Assembly: GCF_030817415.1 (NCBI RefSeq)
Contig: NZ_JAUSZI010000002.1
Coordinates: 11,383,501 to 11,447,500, forward strand
DNA from: Streptomyces umbrinus
GTDB taxonomy: Bacteria; Actinomycetota; Actinomycetes; Streptomycetales; Streptomycetaceae
DNA length: 64,000 nucleotides
Direction of reading: 5' to 3'
The position numbers and the translations under genes were made by a program. The notes beneath the pieces are model-generated. The model saw nothing but the letters and a program-made list of their open reading frames with translations. It was not told where the DNA came from and did no database searches. Positions 34,754-43,952 of the stretch are shown piece after piece; the stretch's first letter is position 1, and every line of letters starts with the position of its first letter.

Positions 34754-35406
34754 AACCGGTATCCCTGCCCCTTGTCGGCGGTGATGAGGCCGGGGTCGCC
34801 GAGTTTGCGGCGCAGCCGGCTGACGACGGCCCGTACCACGCTGGTGCGCGGATCGAGGTTCTCGTCCCAGAGAGTGCGTACGAGTTCGTCGTGCGGCACC
34901 GCCACCCCCTGGGCCTCCATCAGCAGCCGCAGGACCGCGAACTCCTTGGGTGTCAGTTCCAGCGGCCGACCCTCCACGGACACCTCGTGCCGCGCCCGGT
35001 CCAGGGTGATGCCCTCGTGCCGCAGCGCGGCCGGTGGCGACTTGGGCACTCGGCGGCCGAGCGTCCGGATCCGGGCGACCAACTCGGCGAAGTCGAAGGG
35101 CTTGGCCAGGTAGTCGTCGGCGCCGAGCGTCGTGAGCCCGTAGACCTTGTCCGTGAGCTCGCCGGCCGCGGTGAGCATCAGGATCCTTGGCGGGTCGGTG
35201 AGTTCGCGCAGCCGTCGGCACACCTCGTCGCCCGTCATGACCGGCAGGTCGCGGTCGAGGACCAGCACGTCGTAGTCGGTGAGCAGACACATCCGCTCGG
35301 CCTCGTCACCGGAGACGGCGAGATCGACGGCCATCGCCTGCCGACGCAGACCCGTGGCGATCGTACGGGCGAGAACCCGATGGTCCTCGGCTACCAGAAC
35401 TCTCAT
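34744..35406 (-). CDS. OmpR-family response regulator
   Basis: 220 aa from the ATG at 35406 (MRVLVAEDHRV). Receiver domain with phospho-acceptor Asp in YDVLVLDRDLPVMTGDEV, Thr/Lys switch in LMLTAAGE and YLAKPFDF. The C-terminal winged helix (PLELTPKEFAVLRLLMEAQG, VRAVVSRLRRKLGDPGLIT, KGQGYRLCD) is complete. Divergent from two FtsX permeases across 144 bp; a TTAC-N6-GTAA element (35493-35506) there could be part of its binding site, though this is weak. Confidence 0.95.
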   Translation of the reverse strand: MRVLVAEDHRVLARTIATGLRRQAMAVDLAVSGDEAERMCLLTDYDVLVLDRDLPVMTGDEVCRRLRELTDPPRILMLTAAGELTDKVYGLTTLGADDYLAKPFDFAELVARIRTLGRRVPKSPPAALRHEGITLDRARHEVSVEGRPLELTPKEFAVLRLLMEAQGVAVPHDELVRTLWDENLDPRTSVVRAVVSRLRRKLGDPGLITADKGQGYRLCD

Positions 35407-35550
35407 GCGCCCCATGAAACCCGGCGCGGCATTGCGGCGGAGTAAGGACAGCGGCTGCGGCGGCACGCCCCGGCATCGCACGGACTGCGCTCTTACGCTC
35501 CTGTAACGCGCTTATCCCGCTGCAAAGTGCGCCCTGCTTCTGTCGTGGCC

Positions 35551-36825
35551 ATGAACTTCGTCAAGCGCGCCGGGCTGAGCCTGCGTGCCAGGAAAATCAG
35601 GACCGCCGTCCTGCTGGGGATCTTCGTCGTGATCTGCACCCTGCTGCTGGGCGGCTTCCTGCTGCAAGGCGCCACCGCCCGTCAGGAGGCGGACGCACAG
35701 CGGACGATCGGCGTCGACGTGACGCTGAAGGGCAAGTCCCTCACCCCGGCGCTGGCGGACCGGCTCGGGTCGTCCCCGCAGGTCCACCGGTACAACCCGC
35801 GGCTCCCGATCGAGGCCGGGGCCCGCGGCATCGAGCCGCTGGAGTCCGACGTCCCGAGGCCTGGCGGCAGCCGCACCGGGGCGAAGAGCCAGGGTCCCCT
35901 GGTACTGAACGGCGTGCGGGACTCGGGGCTGCTGCTGCCCTTCTCGTACGGCTCGAACAAGATCACAGCCGGGCGTGGCATCACCTCTGAGGACGCCGAC
36001 CGTCGGGTCGCCATGGTCGAGCGACGGCTGGCCGAGAAGAACGGGCTCAGGGTCGGCGACACCCTCCGCGCGAAGTCCGCCGACGGCAGGCGCACCGTGC
36101 CACTCACGGTCGTCGGTATCTTCCGCGACTCGACGCCCGACCCGACGAGATGGACGCCGCCGCATCAGCTGCCCGGCAACACACTGTACGTACCTGTCCG
36201 CACGGTTCAGCAACTGAGCCCCGGCGCCGCGGACTTGGCCGAAGCGGTCTTGAGGATCGGCTCCCCGGAACAGGCCGAGCAACTGCATGCCGAGGCCCGG
36301 CGGCTCCTCGGCACGGGGTCGTTCGACTTCCGCGTCAACGACAAGGCGTACAAGGACCAGGTCCGTCCGATCCAGCGGGTCGGTACCTTCGCCCGGCTGA
36401 TCGTCCAGCTCATCGCCTTGGCGGGGGCGCTCATTCTCGGGCTCATCGTGATGCTGCAGATCCGGGAACGCCGCGACGAACTCGGGATGCTGCTGTCGTT
36501 GGGCGAGAAGAAGTGGAAGCTCATCGGCCAGCACACCGTGGAAGTTGCCGCCGTCGCCCTGCCCGCGGTGGCCGTCGCCGCCCTGGCCGGTCAGATCGCC
36601 GCCCAGCAGGCGGGCGACGCGCTGTTGGGACATCAGGAGTCCGCAGCGCCTCCGCGACCCCGTGCCCCGGACACGCCGGCCGACCCGCCGGAGATGCGTG
36701 TCCAGCCGTCCGACCTCGGCAAGGTCGCCGGCATGGGTCTCGGCATCTCGCTGGTCTCCACCGTCGTCCCCGGCATCGGGATTCTCCGCCTCCACCCCCG
36801 CTCCATCCTCATCGACAGCGAATAA
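35551..36825 (+). CDS. FtsX-like ABC transporter permease (1)
   Basis: 424 aa from the ATG at 35551. N-terminal TM helix (RTAVLLGIFVVICTLLLGGF), a large extracytoplasmic domain (about 45-275, MacB-PCD-like), then FtsX helices (LIVQLIALAGALILGLIVML; AVALPAVAVAALAGQIAAQQ; GMGLGISLVSTVVPGIGIL). The cytoplasmic ERRDELGMLLSLGEKKWKLI motif is typical of FtsX/MacB coupling. Its start MNFVKRAGLSLR is nearly identical to that of the next permease, so the pair arose by duplication. Likely exporter or envelope-stress/peptide-resistance module. Confidence 0.9.
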   Translation: MNFVKRAGLSLRARKIRTAVLLGIFVVICTLLLGGFLLQGATARQEADAQRTIGVDVTLKGKSLTPALADRLGSSPQVHRYNPRLPIEAGARGIEPLESDVPRPGGSRTGAKSQGPLVLNGVRDSGLLLPFSYGSNKITAGRGITSEDADRRVAMVERRLAEKNGLRVGDTLRAKSADGRRTVPLTVVGIFRDSTPDPTRWTPPHQLPGNTLYVPVRTVQQLSPGAADLAEAVLRIGSPEQAEQLHAEARRLLGTGSFDFRVNDKAYKDQVRPIQRVGTFARLIVQLIALAGALILGLIVMLQIRERRDELGMLLSLGEKKWKLIGQHTVEVAAVALPAVAVAALAGQIAAQQAGDALLGHQESAAPPRPRAPDTPADPPEMRVQPSDLGKVAGMGLGISLVSTVVPGIGILRLHPRSILIDSE

Positions 36826-36861
36826 GCACCGCACCGACACAGACCGGGAGAGCCGACCGAC

Positions 36862-38250
36862 ATGAACTTCGTCAAACGTGCAGGGTTCAGCCTGTGGTCC
36901 CGCAGGGGCAGGACCCTGATCACCCTGTGCACCTTCCTCGTCATCTCCGTGATGGTGCTGGCCGGGGTACTGATCCAGGACGCGACCGCCCAGGCCAAGA
37001 ACGAGGCCAAGCGCTCCGTGGGCGCCGAGGTCAACCTGGTGATGGACCTGAGCGGCCAGAACGCCGCCGGTGGCGTGGTGGCCCCTCAGATCAGTGCCGC
37101 AACGGTGGAGAAGCTGGGCACGTCCAAGCTGGTCCAGAAGTACAACTACTCCATGTTCGACCGGGGCGTCGTCAAGGGCGGCACCGAGCTGGTCACCGGG
37201 GGAGTGGACACCAAGGCCTCCGGCATGGGTCCCGACGGCACCCCGACCATCGGAGTCCTCGACACCGCGCTCCTGTCCGACTTCCGCAGCGGCAAGTTCC
37301 AACTCCTGTCCGGAGCGCACCTCACCGCCGCCGACAAGGACAAGCACCTGCTGCTGATCGAGGAGAGGCTGGCCCGGAAGAACGGACTCAAGATTGGCGG
37401 CAAGATCACCCTGGGGGCGAACGAAGGCAAGGCCACGGCAGAGTTCACGGTGGCCGGGATCTACCGCGACCCGCGTCCCAGCTCCGAGCCCGAGCCCGAG
37501 TACTTCGTCGACCCGGCCAACATGCTGTACGCGTCCATCGGCGGCTTCGCCGGGCTCAACTCCACCAAGGGCACGTCTCTCCAGGCCAGGAATGCGATGT
37601 TCCTCCTCCAGGACGCCGGAGACCTGGAGCGGTTCAAGGCGGTGGCCGAGCGGATCGCGGGGTCCGAGCTCGACGGCTTCGAACTGGACGCGAACGACAA
37701 GGCGATCCGGCAGATGACGGGCCCTCTGGACAGCATCGGTTCCACCGCCACCCTCGCGATGTGGCTGATCGGCATCGCGGGCGCCGCCGTACTCGTCCTC
37801 CTCGTCAACCTCGCGGTCAAGCAGCGCCGCAAGGAGTACGGCGTACTGCTGGCCATGGGCGAGAAGAAGTGGAAACTCGTCGCCCAGCAGGCCCTGGAGA
37901 TCGTCGCGGTCGCGGCCCTCGCCATCGGCCTGAGCTCCCTGTTCACCCAGAACCTGACCCAGAGCGCGAGCCGGTCGCTGCTCGGCGAAGAGGCCGCCGA
38001 AGCCCGGCACAAGCTCGAATCCTGGCAGCCCCCGGCTCCCGGCACCACCGGCATCGACCAGGGCATCGACCCGGACGACCAGCCGGTGGAGAACGCCGAC
38101 CCCATCGACAGGATCGACATACGCCTCGACCCCGCGGCCCTCGCCACCGTGGGCGCGGTCGGCCTCGGCCTCGGACTGCTCGCCACCGCCATCCCGGCCG
38201 CCTCCGTAGTGCGGCTCAGCCCGCGGACCATCCTCACGAAGGGCAAGTGA
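36862..38250 (+). CDS. FtsX-like ABC transporter permease (2)
   Basis: 462 aa, starting MNFVKRAGFSLWSRRGRTLI. Same architecture as permease 1: N-terminal TM (LITLCTFLVISVMVLAGVLI), large external domain (about 40-285), FtsX helices (MWLIGIAGAAVLVLLVNLAV; ALEIVAVAALAIGLSSLFTQ; VGLGLGLLATAIPAASVVRL) and the coupling motif RRKEYGVLLAMGEKKWKLVA. The pair would make a heterodimer with the ATPase that follows. Confidence 0.92.
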   Translation: MNFVKRAGFSLWSRRGRTLITLCTFLVISVMVLAGVLIQDATAQAKNEAKRSVGAEVNLVMDLSGQNAAGGVVAPQISAATVEKLGTSKLVQKYNYSMFDRGVVKGGTELVTGGVDTKASGMGPDGTPTIGVLDTALLSDFRSGKFQLLSGAHLTAADKDKHLLLIEERLARKNGLKIGGKITLGANEGKATAEFTVAGIYRDPRPSSEPEPEYFVDPANMLYASIGGFAGLNSTKGTSLQARNAMFLLQDAGDLERFKAVAERIAGSELDGFELDANDKAIRQMTGPLDSIGSTATLAMWLIGIAGAAVLVLLVNLAVKQRRKEYGVLLAMGEKKWKLVAQQALEIVAVAALAIGLSSLFTQNLTQSASRSLLGEEAAEARHKLESWQPPAPGTTGIDQGIDPDDQPVENADPIDRIDIRLDPAALATVGAVGLGLGLLATAIPAASVVRLSPRTILTKGK

Positions 38251-38258
38251 CAGCCACC

Positions 38259-38969
38259 ATGACCACCGCCACCAGCACCGCGACCGCCCCCGAACCCCCG
38301 CCCGTCCTCCGGCTCGACGGCGTCAGCCACACCTACATCGGCCAGCGTCGCCGGACCACCGTGCTCAAGAACATCGACTACAGCTTCCGGCGCGGCACCT
38401 TCTACACGGTCCTAGGACCCTCGGGCAGCGGCAAGACCACCCTGCTCAGCCTCGCGAGCGGCCTCGACGCACCCACCCGGGGCACCATCAGCTTCAACGG
38501 CCAGGACCTGACGAAGCTCGGCCTCGGCCGCTACCGCAACAAGCACTCCGCCACGATCTTCCAGCATTACAACCTGCTCACCTATATGACCGCCCTTCAG
38601 AACGTCACCACCGCCATGGAGATCACTGGAGTGAAGCCGGGCAGTGGCGGCCGCAGGGCGCGCGCACTGGAACTCCTGGAGCGGGTCGGCCTGGACAAGC
38701 ACATGGCGACGCGCAACGTCATGCGGCTCTCCGGCGGCCAGCAGCAGCGCGTCGCCATCACCCGAGCCCTGGCCTGCGACGTCGACATCCTCTTCGCCGA
38801 CGAACCCACCGGAAACCTCGACGAGGACACCGCCCAGGGCATCATCGACACCTTCCGCGAACTGGCCCATGAGCAGGACAAGTGCGTGGTGGTCGTCACC
38901 CACTCCCAGCGCCTGGCGTCCCAGTCGGATCGCGTCCTCACCCTGCGCAAGGGCAAGTTGACGGAGTGA
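38259..38969 (+). CDS. ABC transporter ATP-binding protein (FtsE/MacB-type)
   Basis: 236 aa from the ATG at 38259; an in-frame GTG at 38247, overlapping the permease stop (GTGA), is a credible alternative. Complete ABC ATPase: Walker A GPSGSGKTTLLSL (near residue 52), Q-loop TIFQHYNLL, signature MRLSGGQQQRVAITRAL, Walker B DILFADEPTGNLD and H-loop VVVVTHSQRLA. Third gene of the permease operon. Confidence 0.95.
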   Translation: MTTATSTATAPEPPPVLRLDGVSHTYIGQRRRTTVLKNIDYSFRRGTFYTVLGPSGSGKTTLLSLASGLDAPTRGTISFNGQDLTKLGLGRYRNKHSATIFQHYNLLTYMTALQNVTTAMEITGVKPGSGGRRARALELLERVGLDKHMATRNVMRLSGGQQQRVAITRALACDVDILFADEPTGNLDEDTAQGIIDTFRELAHEQDKCVVVVTHSQRLASQSDRVLTLRKGKLTE

Positions 38970-38998
38970 CTCCTGGGCGGCTCGCTCTCCGTGTGCGG

Positions 38999-39544
38999 CT
39001 ACTCCGGAAGCTCCAGCATGGGTTCACCGCAGGACTGGCATTCGGCGAAGACATCGAGATCGTTGAGTATCTCGGCGTACTCGGGGTGACCCTTGAGGGC
39101 CGCCGCGGCGGCGAGCAGGTAGCGGGTGGTGATCTGGTCGTGCTCCGCCGTGGCCAACGTGTCCGCCAGCAGGGTCATGGCCTCGGGGAGGGCCTGACGA
39201 TAGGCGTCCGCGATGTCGTCGGGCAGGTCGGCGGGAGTGTCGCCGAGTTCGCCGGAACACATGGCCACGAGGCCGACGACGTACAGGTAGTCGTCCCGTT
39301 TGGCCGGAGGGAGCCCGCGCGCGATCGTGACGATGTACGGCACGGCCGCGTAGGCGGCGGGCCAGGCGGTGCCCTCGGAACACAGATACGGCCACAGATC
39401 GTTGAAGTGCCCGCCGTTCGTGGGGTCGGCCATCAGATGGCGCAACTCGTCGGGCACGAAGGGGGAATCGGGCGCACTGCCCTGCCCCTTGGACCAACCC
39501 CGGTGGTCGAGGGCGGGCCAGCGCGGGTCGTCCAAAGGCATCAT
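38999..39544 (-). CDS. Hypothetical protein, helical
   Basis: 181 aa from the ATG at 39544 (MMPLDDPRWPAL); a longer frame to 39703 is Arg/Pro-rich and unlikely. I do not recognise a family. It is mostly helical (LRHLMADPTNGGHFNDLWPY, VPYIVTIARGLPPAKRDDYL, MTLLADTLATAEHDQITTRY) and suggests a HEAT-like or immunity-type fold. A CxxC pair near the C-terminus (ECQSCGEPMLELPE) might bind zinc. Codon use matches neighbours. Confidence 0.7.
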   Translation of the reverse strand: MMPLDDPRWPALDHRGWSKGQGSAPDSPFVPDELRHLMADPTNGGHFNDLWPYLCSEGTAWPAAYAAVPYIVTIARGLPPAKRDDYLYVVGLVAMCSGELGDTPADLPDDIADAYRQALPEAMTLLADTLATAEHDQITTRYLLAAAAALKGHPEYAEILNDLDVFAECQSCGEPMLELPE

Positions 39545-39639
39545 GGGCGGACAGTGTAGGTGGACCGGATCGCACGTCGGCCGGGAGGTCCCGGTGCCTC
39601 TCGGCAGCGAACCGACCGTCTCCGCGGGGCCGAACCCGC

Positions 39640-40491
39640 CTAGTGGGAGGCGAGCAGCCCGTAGAGGAGAGGGATGCGCGGCGCGCTGTCCGGCAGTCGC
39701 CACCAGCCGGACGGGGTGCGGATCATCTGCGGGAAGCGCGGCCAGGGGAGTTCCTCGCTCTCACGGAGCCGGACGATGCGCAGGCCGGCTCCGGCCAACG
39801 CGTTGATCACCTCGTCCAGGCCGTGCCTCCACTCGAAGCTCTCCGTCGCGCCGTCGACCGCCGGGCCGTCGGTGTACGTGTGGGTGGAGTTGCCGCGGAT
39901 GGCACCGCGCCCCTGGAGGTAGTCGTGACGCAGCAGAAGGTCCGGGCCCTCGTCGGGGGCGGGCTTGGGGCCGAGGGCGTTGAGCAGGGGGTGGAACTCG
40001 ACGAGGTACAGCCGTCCGCCCGGCTTGAGGAGACGGGCGATCACCTCCGCCCAGCGGTCCAGATCCGGCAGATAGCACAGCGCCCCCTTGCCGGTGTAGA
40101 CCATGTCGAAGCGTCCCTCGCCGAGCGCGTCCACCGCGTCGTACACATTGGCGCGTACGTAGTCGACGGCGCAGTCCGCCTTCGCCGCGAGGTCCCGGGC
40201 CGCCGCCACCGACGCCCCGGAGATGTCCAGGCCGACCGTGCGCGCTCCACGCCTCGCGAACGCGAGGGTCTCCGTGCCCAGATGGCACTGCAGATGCGCG
40301 ACCTCCCGCCCGGCCAACTCGCCGAGGTCCTCCCATTCGAAGGGAGCGAACCAGCGGAACGGATCGGGTTGCTCCTCCACGCCGTAGAAACGGCTGGCCA
40401 GGTGTACGGGAGTCCGCGCGTCCCAGTTCGCCCGGTTGGCCTGCATCATCTCCCGGACCACGGGATCGAACCGCTCGGCAGCCTCAGTCAT
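39640..40491 (-). CDS. Class I SAM-dependent methyltransferase
   Basis: 283 aa from the ATG at 40491 (MTEAAERFDPVVREMMQANR); the frame is open to 40548. Motif I is the unusual REVAHLQCHLGTETLAFARR, followed by VGLDISGASVAAARDLAAKA (motif II), DYVRANVYDAVDAL, DMVYTGKGALCYLPDLDRWA (motif IV) and LLKPGGRLYLVEFHPLL (motif V). Ubiquinone/menaquinone-methyltransferase-like; substrate unknown. Confidence 0.9.
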   Translation of the reverse strand: MTEAAERFDPVVREMMQANRANWDARTPVHLASRFYGVEEQPDPFRWFAPFEWEDLGELAGREVAHLQCHLGTETLAFARRGARTVGLDISGASVAAARDLAAKADCAVDYVRANVYDAVDALGEGRFDMVYTGKGALCYLPDLDRWAEVIARLLKPGGRLYLVEFHPLLNALGPKPAPDEGPDLLLRHDYLQGRGAIRGNSTHTYTDGPAVDGATESFEWRHGLDEVINALAGAGLRIVRLRESEELPWPRFPQMIRTPSGWWRLPDSAPRIPLLYGLLASH

Positions 40492-40677
40492 GGAGCCATC
40501 CAACCCTGAAATCCGTTCCTGCCGAAGCATCTCAGTGGATCTCGACAAGCCCCTTCGCGAAGTCCCTTGGCACGCACCGCGAAAGAAGTTTCCCGGCGAC
40601 CGATGAGTTGTCGGGCGGGCCGCGGTCTACCCCTGCGAAAGGCATCAACACCCCACAACGAAGCAGGAGTCAGTGCC

Positions 40678-41160
40678 ATGAGCGCAACCACGCCCCAGAC
40701 CCGTCCCACCTCGTCCCTGTCCTCCGCCCGGTCCACCCGGTCCGCGCGGCTGCTCGACACGCGCCCCGTGTGGCTGGTCGGCGTACTCGCCACGCTCGCC
40801 GGCGCCGTCGTGACCGAGGCGTTCGGGCTCATCGCCCGAGGCGTCGGGGTACCGATGGAGGTGGCAAGTCCCGGCGCCACGGAAGCGGCGGAGATCCCAG
40901 TGGGCGGCTTCTTCGGAGGTGTGCTGTTCTGGTCGGTCGTCGGCATCGTCCTCGCGGTGGCCCTGGCCCGCTGGGCGAAGCGGCCCGCCCGCATCTTCGT
41001 GGTGACCACCGTCGTGCTCACCGCCCTGTCGATGGCCGGTCCCGCGGTGGCCCCGCACACCGCGACCTCCACCCAGATCGTCCTGGCGGTGTCCCATCTG
41101 GTCGCCGCCGCCGTGATCATTCCCGTGGTGGCGCGTCGGCTCTCCCACCGGCGCCCGTGA
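40678..41160 (+). CDS. DUF6069-like four-helix membrane protein
   Basis: 160 aa from the ATG at 40678, with AGGAG upstream. Ser/Thr/Arg-rich cytoplasmic start, then four predicted TM helices: VWLVGVLATLAGAVVTEAFG, GGVLFWSVVGIVLAVALARW, IFVVTTVVLTALSMAGPAVA and STQIVLAVSHLVAAAVIIPV. This matches small DUF6069 membrane proteins of actinobacteria. Function unknown. Confidence 0.8.
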   Translation: MSATTPQTRPTSSLSSARSTRSARLLDTRPVWLVGVLATLAGAVVTEAFGLIARGVGVPMEVASPGATEAAEIPVGGFFGGVLFWSVVGIVLAVALARWAKRPARIFVVTTVVLTALSMAGPAVAPHTATSTQIVLAVSHLVAAAVIIPVVARRLSHRRP

Positions 41161-41188
41161 CCCGCGTCGGAAGACGTGCAGCAGCTGT

Positions 41189-41216
41189 GGCGGCCGGCCC
41201 ATGTGGGCCGGCCGCC
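41189..41216. terminator. Bidirectional terminator
   Basis: A perfect 12-bp stem (ggcggccggccc, 41189-41200; complement 41205-41216) with an atgt loop between the convergent DUF6069-like and secreted-protein genes. Confidence 0.85.
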
Positions 41217-41295
41217 ATTGATGTCGTGTGGTGCCGGCGGTGTGCCAAGGCTCAGCCTCGGGCGGGCTCACCCCGAGGTGGCGCCGGCTACGCGG

Positions 41296-41823
41296 TCAGG
41301 CGCAGAGGACGCGGGTCTCGGGCGTGTAGACCGGACCGCCGCTGGTGTTCGAGCTGTCGCTGAACTCCGCGTAGAAGTACGAGTAGAAGCCGATGTTCCC
41401 GTTGCAGCCGGAGTCGGCGGCGACCTGCAGGGTGAGCGTGACGGTCCGGCTCTGACCGGGCGGGATGGTGGCGCCGTAGTTGGTGCCGAGGTCGGCGGGA
41501 CCGGTGCCGGTACACGGAACGCTGCCGGCCGCCGTGGCCAGGCTGCAACCGGTGAAGCCGTACTTGAGATCGGGCCGTTGGGTGGTCAGCCAGGTCGGCT
41601 CGATCGTCTGGTGGATGAACCAGACGTCGTAGGTCCTGTTGTTGGTGAGCGTCATCGACAGATTCACCGTGCCGCCCGGGGTCGTGGTGGCGCTGTCGGT
41701 GGTGAAGGTCAGATCGGCCGGGCCCGGTTCGGCCGCACTCGCGGTGGGTGCGAGACCGAACAGTGCGAGGACGAGGGCGAGGATGCCGGCGAGACCGATG
41801 CGTCTCGTCTGTGTTGATCGCAT
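41296..41823 (-). CDS. Secreted Ig-like/DUF11-type hypothetical protein
   Basis: 175 aa from the ATG at 41823, the start of a good Sec signal peptide (MRSTQTRRIGLAGILALVLA, ending PTASA). The mature domain looks like a single Ig/CARDB-type beta sandwich: TFTTDSATTTPGGTVNLSMT, IPPGQSRTVTLTLQVAA. Four cysteines (TGCS, VPCT, SGCN, VLCA) could form two disulfides. Probably extracellular or wall-associated; function unknown. Confidence 0.82.
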   Translation of the reverse strand: MRSTQTRRIGLAGILALVLALFGLAPTASAAEPGPADLTFTTDSATTTPGGTVNLSMTLTNNRTYDVWFIHQTIEPTWLTTQRPDLKYGFTGCSLATAAGSVPCTGTGPADLGTNYGATIPPGQSRTVTLTLQVAADSGCNGNIGFYSYFYAEFSDSSNTSGGPVYTPETRVLCA

Positions 41824-42047
41824 GACCCGGGAGGCTAGGCAAACCGTGAACGCACCGTCTTCCCCAACGGACACACCAGAGGCGACCCTCGGCCGGAAGC
41901 GTGTGTCCGGTGATGCCGTCGTGAAGGCGCCTCCATGAATGGCCACTTCCTGCATTCGCGCACGGCAATGCGGGATCGAGGGCCCGATGAGCGCGGTTCG
42001 CCATGCCGGACGGCTCCCTGGATGGGAAGGGGGCGGCGTGGCGGTAA

Positions 42048-43065
42048 TGGCGGATACCGGATGCGTCGTGCGCCGCTGAAGGAGCACCCCCGCGTGCGAC
42101 GCGACGACAGTTTCGGTCGATCGCGGCGGGCGGAGGGCTGGCGCTGGTCGTGCCGTTGGTCGTCCCGGCCCGCACTCAGGCTCAGCAGATCGCCTGGAAC
42201 GCGCCGGCCCGGAACGACATCGCCGCCATGCCATGCATGCTGTTCCGGTCCCCGGTGGCCACCGCCGTCGTGCTCGGCGGTGCGACCGTGGCGCTGGTCG
42301 CGGCGTTTCGCCGGCGGCGGGGCAACGAGCCTGCTCCCGGCCCCGGTTCGGGCCACGACCCAGATTCGAGCCCGGCCCCGACGCGGGCCCGCGGACCCGT
42401 CTCGCGCCACTCGCGCTGTGGGCCCTGGCGCCGTTCCTGCTCACCGTGGCAACGGCACGCTGGCTGCATCTCTTCCTCGACCGCTATCTGCTGTTCACCG
42501 TCCCGGCCTGGATCCTGCTGGCGACGATCGGCATTCACCGGCTCACCGCCCGGCCCCGGTCGGCCCGTCGCGTCGCCGCCGCGCTCGTCGCCGTCATCGC
42601 CGCGTTCGCCCCGTTCGTCCGGAGCACGGTCACCCGCAACACCCCTCGCGAACCGGACTACCACTGTGGCCCTCAGGGTTCTCGCCGACCAGCGCCCAGG
42701 CGACGGCATCGCCTACACCCATCGCCTCAAGCCGCGCCGCGCCCTGGACTTCGAACTGCGCGAAGGTCCCAGGCCCAAGGACGTCCTCCTGCACGACAAC
42801 CCCGCAGCAGCGCGCCCACCACGAGGCCGGGGAGTGCCCTGACCCCCGCCCGTGCGCCGCCGGATACCGGCGGATCCGGCTCGTGTCCGCCGGTCGGAGC
42901 AAGGACCCGTTCTCCGGGATGGGGCAACCGAAGTCGGGACTGCTGCGGGAGGAGTTCCGTACGGTACGCACCGCGGACTTCGCGAATGTGCGACTGCTGC
43001 TGTTGGAGCGCCGCCCTGAGCGTGGCCTGACCTCACCGAGCCGGCCGGGACGGCCCTGCGCGTGA
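42048..43065 (+). pseudogene. Remnant of a membrane glycosyltransferase (GT39/mannosyltransferase-like), C-terminal part
   Basis: Consecutive frames carry adjacent pieces of one protein. About 42048-42380 encodes TM segments (AAGGGLALVVPLVVPARTQ, SPVATAVVLGGATVALVAAF). About 42400-42655, in another frame, encodes LALWALAPFLLT and DRYLLFTVPAWILLATIGIH. About 42660-42830 encodes LADQRPGDGIAYTHRLKPRR. About 42815-43060 encodes HEAGECPDPRPCAAG and VRLLLLERRPE. The order matches the C-terminal half of actinobacterial GT39-like enzymes; the catalytic N-terminal half is absent and at least three frameshifts separate the pieces. Confidence 0.75.
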
Positions 43066-43089
43066 CGGCGACCACGGTGGTCTGCGTCT

Positions 43090-43710
43090 TCAGACCGCCA
43101 CCCGGGCCTGGGCCGTGGGGTGTTGGGCCTCCCGTGCCATGCGCCACAGCGCCGCCGAGAGCCAGATCAGGATGGCGCCGACCAGGATGTGCAGCCCGCT
43201 CGTGAGCGGGCTGTCGGACAGGCCGGTGAGGAACGCGAACAGCGGCAGGACGACGGCGTAGCCCCAGGCCGGAGTCCTCGGAAACACCCGGGCGCGGATC
43301 ATCGCCGCCCCGAACAGGGCACAGCCCACGGCGAACACGGCCGCACAGCCGATGAGCGCGGGGATCGTCGGGCCGGTCAGCACCTCTTCGATGACGTCGT
43401 CGTCGAAGTAGAACAGCACGAGGTTCGAGGCGAACGCGGCACTGCCGAACAGGCCGAGGCCGACGAGGTTCACGATGTGTGCCACCTCTGCGAAGCGGCC
43501 GGTGGCCGGGCGCTGACGCAGTTGCAGTGCGGTGAGCAGTGGCAGGGCGAACGCGGGGGAGAGGCCGAGCGGGACGCTGGTCGCGGTGGTCTCCCCGGTG
43601 AACGCCTCGACCAGCGCGGGCAGGGCGATCAGCAGACCCGACAGCACTCCGCACAGGGCGCCGACGCGATAGGTCGATGAGGTGGTGGGTGAGGCAATGG
43701 GTGAGGACAT
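43090..43710 (-). CDS. Seven-helix hypothetical membrane protein
   Basis: 206 aa from the ATG at 43710; the longer frame to 43827 is not membrane-like. About six to seven TM helices: YRVGALCGVLSGLLIALPAL, LSPAFALPLLTALQL, VNLVGLGLFGSAAFASNLVL, ALIGCAAVFAVGCALFGAAM, GYAVVLPLFAFLTGLSD and SGLHILVGAILIWLSAALWR. Family not recognised with certainty. Divergent from the NarL-type kinase with the CGTTCGG repeats between, so it may be a target of that system. Confidence 0.78.
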   Translation of the reverse strand: MSSPIASPTTSSTYRVGALCGVLSGLLIALPALVEAFTGETTATSVPLGLSPAFALPLLTALQLRQRPATGRFAEVAHIVNLVGLGLFGSAAFASNLVLFYFDDDVIEEVLTGPTIPALIGCAAVFAVGCALFGAAMIRARVFPRTPAWGYAVVLPLFAFLTGLSDSPLTSGLHILVGAILIWLSAALWRMAREAQHPTAQARVAV

Positions 43711-43846
43711 GAGGCCAACTCCGGTTGCTCCGAGGGTTCTGACAGTGGGACAGGCCGCAACCGTAGGGAGCCGCCGATCAGCGGCAGGAGGTGCAGAACG
43801 GGGACATCGACGGCCGGAAGTCACCATCTCCCGTGCGCAGGCCAGC

Positions 43847-43881
43847 CGTTCGGCACGTGTCGTTCGGCCCCAACCGTTCGG
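43847..43881. repeat. Three CGTTCGG direct repeats with 14-bp period
   Basis: CGTTCGG occurs at 43847-43853, 43861-43867 and 43875-43881, each pair separated by exactly 7 bp; a fourth copy is at 43912-43918. They lie between the divergent membrane-protein and kinase genes, an arrangement typical of cooperative regulator sites; the NarL-type regulator encoded downstream is the obvious candidate. Confidence 0.65.
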
Positions 43882-43952
43882 AGTTTCCGCGGCGGTGCCG
43901 CCGAGCCGTCGCGTTCGGCCTAGCCTGACGACAGTGGGCGAGGGGGGTGTTC

